Of a stretch of DNA of 64,000 bases, positions 57,883-64,000 are shown piece after piece (the stretch's first letter is position 1; every line of letters starts with the position of its first letter). The translations under genes and the position numbers were made by a program. The DNA is from Streptomyces sp. MST-110588. Lineage in GTDB: Bacteria > Actinomycetota > Actinomycetes > Streptomycetales > Streptomycetaceae. The stretch covers positions 7,344,501 through 7,408,500 of the forward strand of contig NZ_CP074380.1 of NCBI RefSeq assembly GCF_022695595.1, written 5' to 3'. The notes below the pieces were generated by a model that worked only from the letters and a program-made list of their open reading frames with translations, did no database searches and was not told the origin of the DNA.

Positions 57883-60800
57883 TCAGGCGGGGGTGAGCCG
57901 GTAGGCGTAGCTGTACGGGCGGTCGGCGTGCAGGAGGTAGCGGTCCAGGGGCGGTGCGCCCCACGAGTCGTTGCCGCCCACTCCCATCTGCCGGTGGTTG
58001 ACGGCCAGGATCGTTTCGCCGCGCCGCTTGAGCTGGTACGGGTGCAGATGCCCGGTGCTCTCCAGGTCGCAGGGGGCGTGGTGCAGTGCGCCGATCTCCA
58101 GGAGGCCGCCGGCACCCGTGCCGTCCGGTTCGGCGCGCACCGTCAGCCCCCTTCCATCCCGGCCGGTCAGCCAGGCGGTGCGTACGTCGGTCACGTTGCC
58201 GGTCTCCTGCGGCCGGATGTACGGGCCGAACCGCTCGTCCACGGTGGTGCGGTACCGGCCGACGAAGGCGGCGGTGTGCCGGTCCCAGTAGTTCTCCTGC
58301 GGCCCGCGCCCGTACCAGGTGAAGGTTTCCGGGCCGGCCGGCACCGTCAGCAGCGCCCCGACCACCGGCAGGTCGGGCAGCCACGGGCCCGGCCGCAGTG
58401 TGTGCCGGACCCGCACCTCGCCGTCGCCGCGCACCGTGAAGACGGTGTCCCAGCGGGAGGCGGTGGGGAAGGTGGGCAGGGTGGCCGCGACCTCGATGAC
58501 CACCTCGCCGGCGGTGGGGTGTGCCGCCTTCACCCGGGTGATCCGTCGCCGGGCGCCCGCCTCGCGCCAGGTCCGCAGGGTGCGGTGGGCGTTCCGGCCG
58601 ATGTCGTTGTCGGTCGGGGCGCGCCAGAAGTTGGGCACCGGCCCGGTGGTCAGGACCGGTCGGCCGCGGTACCGGTAGGTGGTGAGGGTGCCGCTCGCCT
58701 TGTCCAGGACGAGTTCGAGGTCGCGGCCCTCGACCGTGACGGTCCGGCCGGTCTCGGTCAGCCGTAGGGGCGGCAGGGTGGCGGGGGAGGGCTCCGGGGG
58801 CGCGGGGGCGCGCCAGGGGAGCGCGAGCTGCTCGGCGGCGACGCTGTGGCCGGCCCGTGCCCAGCGGGTGTCGCGGCGCAGGACGTAGGAGAGGTTCAGC
58901 CAGTACTCGGCGCCCGGTACGGGTTCGGCCGGGCGCCGCACCGGAATCCGTTCGGTCGCCTCCCGGCCCGGCCCCGCCTCGGGTGCCGGCAGCGTGCCGT
59001 GCTGGATCCGTTCGCCGTCGCGAGTGACCTCCCAGCGCAGCTCGTAGGCGTGCAGTCCGGTGAACATGTGATGGTTTGTCACCTTGACGGTGCCGTCGCC
59101 GAGGCCGGCGGCGGCCGTCGTCCGGATGGGCTGGTAGACCTTCTTCACCTCGTGGACCGCCGGATGGAGCACCCGGTCGGCGGAGACGATGCCGTTGCAG
59201 GAGAAGTTCCAGTCGGTGGGGTAGCCCGGGTTCCAGTCGCCGCCGTAGGACAGATAGGTACGCGTGGGGTCGCCGGGCACCGGCAGGCGGATCGCCTGGT
59301 CGACGAAGTCCCAGATGAAGCCGCCGTGCAGGTTCGGGTAGCGCGCGAAGACCTCGCCGTACTCCTGGAAATTGCCGGTGCTGTTGCCCATCGAGTGCGC
59401 GAACTCGCACAGGATGAACGGCTTGGGGTTGCCGGACCTCCCGTACTGCTCGACCTCCGCGGGCGTGGCGTACATCCGGCTCTCGATGTCCGCCACGGCG
59501 TTCATGCCTTCGTAGTGCACCGGCCGGGACGGGTCGCGGTCGTGTGTCCAGTCCGCCATGGTCTTAAAGGTGCTGCCCGCTCCTGCCTCGTTGCCCAGGG
59601 ACCACACCACCACGCACGGGTGGTTCTTGTCCCGCTCGACCAGTGAACGCATCCGGTCCAGACAGGCGTCGGTCCACTCCGGCAGGCTCGCGGGCAGGTA
59701 CTCGCGCACCCCGTGCGACTCCAGGTTGGCCTCGCCGATGACGTAGATGCCGTATTCGTCGCACAGCTCCAGCCAGCGCGGGCTGCCCGGGTAATGGGAG
59801 GTGCGTACGGCGTTGACGTTGTGCTGCTTCATGATGCGGATGTCCTCGGTCATCCGCTCCTCCGGGACGGCCTGGCCGTGGTCCGGGTCGGTCTCGTGCC
59901 GGTTGACGCCGCGGAAGAGGACCGGAACGCCGTTGACGGTGAGCTCCCCGGGCCCGCAGCGGACGGTGCGAAAGCCCACGCGGGTGCGCTGGACGTCCAC
60001 GACCGTGCCGGAGGGGTCGGTGAGGGTAAGGAGGAGGGTGTAGAGGTTCGGTTCCTCGGCGGACCACAGGGCCGGGTTGTCGACCGTGGCCTTCGGGGAG
60101 ACGGTCGCGTCCTTGCCGGGGGCGGGGCGGACGGTGGCGGTCAGGGGGCGGGGCAGGGCCGGTCTGCCCTGGGCGTCGTACAGGACGGCCGTCAGCAGAT
60201 GGTCTCCCCGGCGACGACCGCGGCCCGGCCCGCCCCGGTCGCGTACGGTCGCGGTCACCGTCAGCTCACCGGTCCGGGCCTTCCGTACGGCGCCGTCGGC
60301 CACCGTACCGCCCGGATCGGCGCGTACGAACAGGTCCTGGAGATGGACGGGCGGGATGGAGTAGAGGTAGACCTCGCGGAAGATCCCGGACAGGTCGATC
60401 ATGTCCTGGTCCTCCAGCCAACTGCCGTCCGACCAGCGGTAGACCTCCACGGCCAGCACGTTGACGCCCGGCCGCAGCCGGTCGGTGACGTCGAACTCGG
60501 CCGGGGTGTAGCTGTCCTCGCTGTAGCCGGTCCGCTCGCCGTTGACCCACACGAAGAAGGCGGACTTCACGCCCTGGAAGGAGAGCAGGGTGCGCCGGCC
60601 CTCCCAGTCCTCCGGGACGGTGAAAGTACGGCGGTAGGAGCCGACTGGGTTGAAGCCGTGCGGGACCTCGGGCGGCCTGGGATTCTCGTAACCGATCCAC
60701 GGGTACTTGACGTTGAGGTAGATCGGCTCGGGGTAGCCCAGGATCTCCCAGTTGGACGGGACGGGGATACGGTCCCAGCGGCTGTCGTCGTAGTCGGGGG

Positions 60801-61167
60801 CGTGGAAGCCCTTGGGCCGCTCGTCGGGGTTCTTGGACCAGCGAAAGCGCCAACTGCCGTTCAAAGAGCGGTAGTAGGGGGAATCGGCGAGCTGTCCGGC
60901 CAGGGCCGAGCGGGTGTCCTGGTACGGGACGAGGCGGGCGCGGGCGGCCTCCCGGTTGACCTGGAAGATCCGCGGCTGTGCATCCCACTCGCCACCGCCC
61001 CCCTTCGCGCCGCCTCCCTGAGCGCCGCTCCCCTGGGCACCGCTTCCTTCGGTGGCGGTCGCGGCCGTGGCGGCGAAGGACTGCTTCTGCGCGCTGAAGG
61101 CGGCCCATCCCGCCAGGGCGGCACCGGTGGCAAGGAACGACCGGCGGCTCATGCGGCGTACGTTCAT
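57883..61167 (-). CDS. GH2 beta-galactosidase, Tat-exported
   Basis: 1094 residues from ATG 61167 (MNVRRMSRRSFLATGAALAG, a Tat signal with SRRSFL), so unlike the 18.5-21.8 kb enzyme this one is exported. LacZ-type domain order with IFQVNREAARARLVPYQDTR, YRSLNGSWRFRWSKNPDERP, GVNRHETDPDHGQAVPEE, acid/base VVVWSLGNEAGAGSTF, nucleophile FILCEFAHSMGNSTGN, and FVDQAIRLPVPGDPTRTYLS. A Gly/Ala/Ser low-complexity segment follows the signal (GSGAQGSGAQGGGAKGGGG). It should hydrolyse beta-galactosides outside the cell. Three 19-bp tandem repeats lie 100-155 bases upstream. GGAGC precedes the ATG. Confidence 0.93.
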   Translation of the reverse strand: MNVRRMSRRSFLATGAALAGWAAFSAQKQSFAATAATATEGSGAQGSGAQGGGAKGGGGEWDAQPRIFQVNREAARARLVPYQDTRSALAGQLADSPYYRSLNGSWRFRWSKNPDERPKGFHAPDYDDSRWDRIPVPSNWEILGYPEPIYLNVKYPWIGYENPRPPEVPHGFNPVGSYRRTFTVPEDWEGRRTLLSFQGVKSAFFVWVNGERTGYSEDSYTPAEFDVTDRLRPGVNVLAVEVYRWSDGSWLEDQDMIDLSGIFREVYLYSIPPVHLQDLFVRADPGGTVADGAVRKARTGELTVTATVRDRGGPGRGRRRGDHLLTAVLYDAQGRPALPRPLTATVRPAPGKDATVSPKATVDNPALWSAEEPNLYTLLLTLTDPSGTVVDVQRTRVGFRTVRCGPGELTVNGVPVLFRGVNRHETDPDHGQAVPEERMTEDIRIMKQHNVNAVRTSHYPGSPRWLELCDEYGIYVIGEANLESHGVREYLPASLPEWTDACLDRMRSLVERDKNHPCVVVWSLGNEAGAGSTFKTMADWTHDRDPSRPVHYEGMNAVADIESRMYATPAEVEQYGRSGNPKPFILCEFAHSMGNSTGNFQEYGEVFARYPNLHGGFIWDFVDQAIRLPVPGDPTRTYLSYGGDWNPGYPTDWNFSCNGIVSADRVLHPAVHEVKKVYQPIRTTAAAGLGDGTVKVTNHHMFTGLHAYELRWEVTRDGERIQHGTLPAPEAGPGREATERIPVRRPAEPVPGAEYWLNLSYVLRRDTRWARAGHSVAAEQLALPWRAPAPPEPSPATLPPLRLTETGRTVTVEGRDLELVLDKASGTLTTYRYRGRPVLTTGPVPNFWRAPTDNDIGRNAHRTLRTWREAGARRRITRVKAAHPTAGEVVIEVAATLPTFPTASRWDTVFTVRGDGEVRVRHTLRPGPWLPDLPVVGALLTVPAGPETFTWYGRGPQENYWDRHTAAFVGRYRTTVDERFGPYIRPQETGNVTDVRTAWLTGRDGRGLTVRAEPDGTGAGGLLEIGALHHAPCDLESTGHLHPYQLKRRGETILAVNHRQMGVGGNDSWGAPPLDRYLLHADRPYSYAYRLTPA

Positions 61168-61265
61168 GGACAGCTCCGAACGTAAGGCAACAGGAAGCAT
61201 CAGGGTTGAACGGAATGCGACCCGGCACAAGCCTCTCGTACGCCACTTCGCATCACCGGGAGACC

Positions 61266-61322
61266 GGCGTCATACGAGACGACCGGCGCTGTACAAGACG
61301 ACCCGCGTCCTACGAGACGTCC
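61266..61322. repeat. Three 19-bp tandem repeats upstream of the GH2 gene
   Basis: Units GGCGTCATACGAGACGACC (61266-61284), GGCGCTGTACAAGACGACC (61285-61303) and CGCGTCCTACGAGACGTCC (61304-61322). The first is about 100 bases upstream of the GH2 start codon. The conserved core TACGAGACG at constant phase is suggestive of regulator sites. Confidence 0.7.
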
Positions 61323-61326
61323 GGAG

Positions 61327-61971
61327 TCACGAAGAGAGCAGGACCACCTCCAGCGTCCGCGGCCCGTGCACCCCCTCCACCCGGCTCAGTTCGATGTCGC
61401 TGGTCGCCGAAGGGCCGGAGATCCAGGTCAGCGGGCGGGCCGGGTCCAGCCGGGCGAGCGCCTGCGGCACGGACTCCACGACCTGGTCCGGAACCCGTAC
61501 GACACAGATGTGGTGGTCGGGGATCAGGGTGATGCGGCGCCGGCCCTGGTCCGGGCCGGCGTCCAGGACGATCGTGCCGGTCTCGGCGACGGCCAGGGCA
61601 CAGGCGGTCAGGACGCTGCCCACGCCGTCCAGCTCGCGGGCGGTGTCCGCCGCCCGGTCGTGGACCACGGGCACGCTCGTCGCCGCCGTCCAGGAAGGGT
61701 CCAGGCCCGGCGGCACCAGTACGGACCCGGAGCCGCGCTCGCCCAGCAGGTGCGCGACCAGCGGCGCGAGGCCGTCGGCGTCGGTGCGGTGCACCACCGC
61801 CCGGTAGTCGGCGAGCCGGCAGGCCAGCAGGTCGACCGTCTCCGCGGTCGTCCGGGGGCCGTGCGCCCGCCGGTAGTCCCGGGCCACCGGGACGTCCTCG
61901 GGCCGTTCCTCGCGCGGTACGTCCGCCAGCGCCCGGCGCACCCGCGCCAGGATCACCTCCCGGCTGCTCAT
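61327..61971 (-). CDS. lutC: Lactate utilisation protein LutC
   Basis: 214 residues, a LUD-domain protein: MSSREVILARVRRALADVPR, YRAVVHRTDADGLAPLVAHL, VLTACALAVAETGTIVLDAG, PDQGRRRITLIPDHHICVVR and WISGPSATSDIELSRVEGVH with GPRTLEVVLL at the end. The final SGPSATSDIE-VEGVHGPR is the LutC signature. LutC works with LutA and LutB in the iron-sulfur complex that oxidises L-lactate to pyruvate. ATG 61971 overlaps the lutB stop (ATGA), so translation is coupled; third gene of the operon. The family has no known separate catalytic residues. Confidence 0.94.
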   Translation of the reverse strand: MSSREVILARVRRALADVPREERPEDVPVARDYRRAHGPRTTAETVDLLACRLADYRAVVHRTDADGLAPLVAHLLGERGSGSVLVPPGLDPSWTAATSVPVVHDRAADTARELDGVGSVLTACALAVAETGTIVLDAGPDQGRRRITLIPDHHICVVRVPDQVVESVPQALARLDPARPLTWISGPSATSDIELSRVEGVHGPRTLEVVLLSS

Positions 61972-63446
61972 ACGCCGTCCTCCTCTCCACGGGTGCGCCG
62001 CCACCAGTCCCGGAAGGACTCGGCGGGCACCGCCGGCAGGTCGCGGGTGTCGCTCCAGGCCCGGCCGGGCCCGGGCAGCCTGCGCGGATGCAGCCGTCGG
62101 GTACGGGCCGCCAGCCGCTGGCCCGTACGCAGCGCACCCGGGTGGTCGAAGGCCCAGGCGGCGGCCCGCATCGCGGCCCGCTCGGCGGCATGGCCCTTCG
62201 CGGGCCGCAGAACGGTCTTGACACCGTTACGGGTGACCGGCCCGCCCTGCACCACCCGCTCGCGCAGATGCACCAGGATCTCGGGGATGTCGATGGCGAC
62301 CGGGCACACCTCGTAACAGGCCCCGCACAGCGACGAGGCGTACGGCAGCGAGGCGTCCAGCGCGCTCGTCACCCCCCGGAGCTGCGGTGTCAGCACGGCT
62401 CCGATAGGGCCGGGGTAGGGCGAGCCGTAGGCGTGGCCGCCGGCCCGCTCGTACACGGGGCAGACGTTCAGACAGGCCGAGCAGCGGATGCAGCGCAGCG
62501 CCCGGCGCCCCACCGTGTCGGCGAGGGCGTCGGTGCGCCCGTTGTCCAGCAGCACCAGGTGGGAGGCGCGCGGCCCGTCCTCGTCCGTGGTCCCCGTCCA
62601 GGTCGAGGTGTAGGGGTTCATCCGCTCGGCGGTGGAGGAGCGCGGCAGCGACTGGAGGTAGATCTCCAGGTCCTGCCAGGTCGGCACGAGCTTCTCGATG
62701 CCCACCACCGAGATCAGCGTCTCGGGCAGGGTCAGGCACATCCGGCCGTTGCCCTCGGACTCCACCACGACCAGCGTGCCGGTCTCGGCCACCATGAAGT
62801 TGGCTCCCGAGATCCCCACCTTGGCGCCGAGGAACTTCTCGCGCAGATGCAGCCGCGCCGCCTCCGCGAGCGCGGCGGGGGAGTCGGACAGGTCCTCGGG
62901 CGCCGGACGGCCCCACCGGCCCATGTGCTCGCGGAAGATGTCGCGGATCTCGGAGCGGTTGCGGTGGATCGCCGGGACCAGGATGTGGGACGGCAGGTCC
63001 CCGCCGAGCTGCACGATGAGTTCGGGCAGGTCGGTCTCGTACGCGCGGATGCCCGCCCGCGCCAGCGCCCCGTTCAGACCGGTCTCCTGGGTGGCCATCG
63101 ACTTGACCTTGACCACCTCCCGCTCGCCGGTGGCCAGGACCAGGCCGGTGACGATGCGGTTGGCCTCGGCGGCGTCCGCGGCCCAGTGGACCCGGCCGCC
63201 CGCGGCGGTCACCGCCGACTCCAACTGCTCCAGATAGTGGTCGAGGTGGCGCAGCGTACGGTCCTTGACGGCCGCCCCCGCGGCGCGCAGCGCGGACCAG
63301 TCCGGCAGCTCGGCGACGGCCGCGGCGCGCTTGTCGCGGATGGTGTGGGTGGCGTGCCGCAGGTTGGCGCGCAGCCCGGCGTCGCGGGTGGCGGTGGCCG
63401 CGGCCTCGGGGAAGGCGGGCATGCCCAGGTAGGCGGAGCCGCTCAC
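61968..63446 (-). CDS. lutB: Lactate utilisation iron-sulfur protein LutB
   Basis: 492 residues from GTG 63446, which overlaps the lutA stop (GTGA). LUD domain at about 60-300 (KSMATQETGLNGALARAGIR, YETDLPELIVQLGGDLPSHI, GANFMVAETGTLVVVESEGN, GRMCLTLPETLISVVGIEKL). It is followed by two 4Fe-4S motifs, CIRCSACLNVCPVYERAGG and CGACYEVCPVAIDIPEIL, and a C-terminal basic tail. It carries electrons in the LutABC L-lactate oxidation complex. All cluster cysteines are present. Confidence 0.96.
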   Translation of the reverse strand: MSGSAYLGMPAFPEAAATATRDAGLRANLRHATHTIRDKRAAAVAELPDWSALRAAGAAVKDRTLRHLDHYLEQLESAVTAAGGRVHWAADAAEANRIVTGLVLATGEREVVKVKSMATQETGLNGALARAGIRAYETDLPELIVQLGGDLPSHILVPAIHRNRSEIRDIFREHMGRWGRPAPEDLSDSPAALAEAARLHLREKFLGAKVGISGANFMVAETGTLVVVESEGNGRMCLTLPETLISVVGIEKLVPTWQDLEIYLQSLPRSSTAERMNPYTSTWTGTTDEDGPRASHLVLLDNGRTDALADTVGRRALRCIRCSACLNVCPVYERAGGHAYGSPYPGPIGAVLTPQLRGVTSALDASLPYASSLCGACYEVCPVAIDIPEILVHLRERVVQGGPVTRNGVKTVLRPAKGHAAERAAMRAAAWAFDHPGALRTGQRLAARTRRLHPRRLPGPGRAWSDTRDLPAVPAESFRDWWRRTRGEEDGV

Positions 63447-64000
63447 AGGACCGCGCCTTGCGTGCTCGCCAGGATCTCGGCGATGTGGACGGTACGGACG
63501 GCAGCGGCGGCGGGGACCGTGCGGGCCGGCGCCCCGGTGTCCGAGTTCCGGTGCTCGCCCCTGTCCGGGACCGGCGGCGCGGATGCCTGCCGGGTGAGCA
63601 GGCCGCCGAGGTGCAGCAGGCAGGAGCTGTCGACCGTGCACACCGCCTCGGCACCCGTACCGCGTACGGCCCGTACCTTGTCGGCTCCCATCGCGGCCGA
63701 GACCGCCGGGTTCTTCACCGCGAACGTACCGCCGAAGCCGCAGCACTCCTCGGCGCCCGGCAGTTCCCGCAGCTCCAGGCCCCGGACGTGCTCCAGCAGG
63801 CGGCGCGGCCGGTCGCCCAGTCCCAGCACCCGCAGCCCGTGACAGGTGGGGTGGTAGGTGACGGTGTGCGGGTAGTACGCGCCGACGTCGGTCACCTGGA
63901 GCACATCGACCAGGAACTCCGTCAGCTCATAGGTCTTGGGGACGGCGCGCGCCGCGGCCTCCGACAGTGCCCGGCCACGCCCCTCGGCGGCGGCCCGCGC
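63443..64000 (-). CDS. lutA: Lactate utilisation protein LutA, 5' partial
   Basis: The last 186 codons are visible; the N-terminus lies beyond the right edge. The cysteine-rich (CCG) domains show YYPHTVTYHPTCHGLRVLGL, ELPGAEECCGFGGTFAVKNP and GTGAEAVCTVDSSCLLHLGG, the redox cysteine motifs of LutA/GlpC-type proteins. The stop overlaps the lutB start. A Pro/Asp/Arg-rich insertion (about 40 residues after GLLTRQ) near the C-terminus is longer than usual. First gene of the lutABC operon, whose promoter and any GntR-type regulator are outside the window. Confidence 0.93.
   Translation of the reverse strand, partial: ARAAAEGRGRALSEAAARAVPKTYELTEFLVDVLQVTDVGAYYPHTVTYHPTCHGLRVLGLGDRPRRLLEHVRGLELRELPGAEECCGFGGTFAVKNPAVSAAMGADKVRAVRGTGAEAVCTVDSSCLLHLGGLLTRQASAPPVPDRGEHRNSDTGAPARTVPAAAAVRTVHIAEILASTQGAVL

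Overview
The window looks like a piece of a Streptomyces (or close relative) chromosome. Base composition is very GC-rich with strong third-position GC. Many ORFs have Tat or lipoprotein signals, and the gene families are typical of the group: EshA-type encapsulins, a roadblock/GTPase conservon pair, a TTA-containing small gene, DUF6397-like and Imm21 proteins. No rRNA, tRNA, CRISPR array or intact mobile element was found.

Layout. 1-6.8 kb is cell-envelope functions: a LysX/MprF-type lysyl-phosphatidylglycerol protein running off the left edge, an L,D-transpeptidase lipoprotein, a phosphodiester-glycosidase-like secreted protein, a secreted phosphodiesterase-like protein and a Tat-exported amidase. 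7.1-13.6 kb is the most interesting block: two tandem family-2B (EshA-like) encapsulin shell genes, each with an inserted cyclic-nucleotide-binding-like domain, directly downstream of xylulokinase (xylB), which is divergent from xylose isomerase (xylA). This XylA has an unusual pentapeptide-repeat N-terminal extension. 13.6-18.4 kb holds a polar amino-acid ABC importer, homocysteine S-methyltransferase and a YceI protein. 18.5-27.2 kb holds a GH2 beta-galactosidase and a SWIM/SNF2 pair. 27.4-37.7 kb is housekeeping and regulatory genes: MpaB oxygenase, methyltransferase, partial conservon, TesB, an Ski2-like helicase, a YdjM-like protein and an Imm21 immunity protein.

37.7-39.7 kb is a decayed insertion zone with a TnsA-like transposase-endonuclease remnant and an IS5-type remnant. 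39.7-52.8 kb contains a heterodimeric ABC exporter with complementary degenerate ATP sites, a second L,D-transpeptidase lipoprotein, a GH109-like protein, a large D-lactate/2-hydroxyacid dehydrogenase, and a MarR-ABC exporter divergon with a clear inverted-repeat operator. 52.8-56.4 kb has a 5'-truncated phosphotransferase, an oxidoreductase pseudogene with an internal deletion, and a three-gene toxin-like cassette (WXG-like partner, DUF6973-like effector, membrane-anchored candidate immunity protein). 56.5-64 kb has an SGNH hydrolase, a Tat-exported GH2 beta-galactosidase and lutCBA for L-lactate oxidation, running off the right edge.

Three otherwise well-conserved genes (one encapsulin, the SNF2 helicase, one ABC exporter half) each need exactly one extra base at a G-triplet to read through. 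This is either homopolymer under-calling in the assembly or real loss, and it should be settled before any of them is called a pseudogene. Start codons were chosen by ribosome-binding site, reading-frame overlap and family N-termini; all function calls rest on recognising the protein sequence, with no database search.
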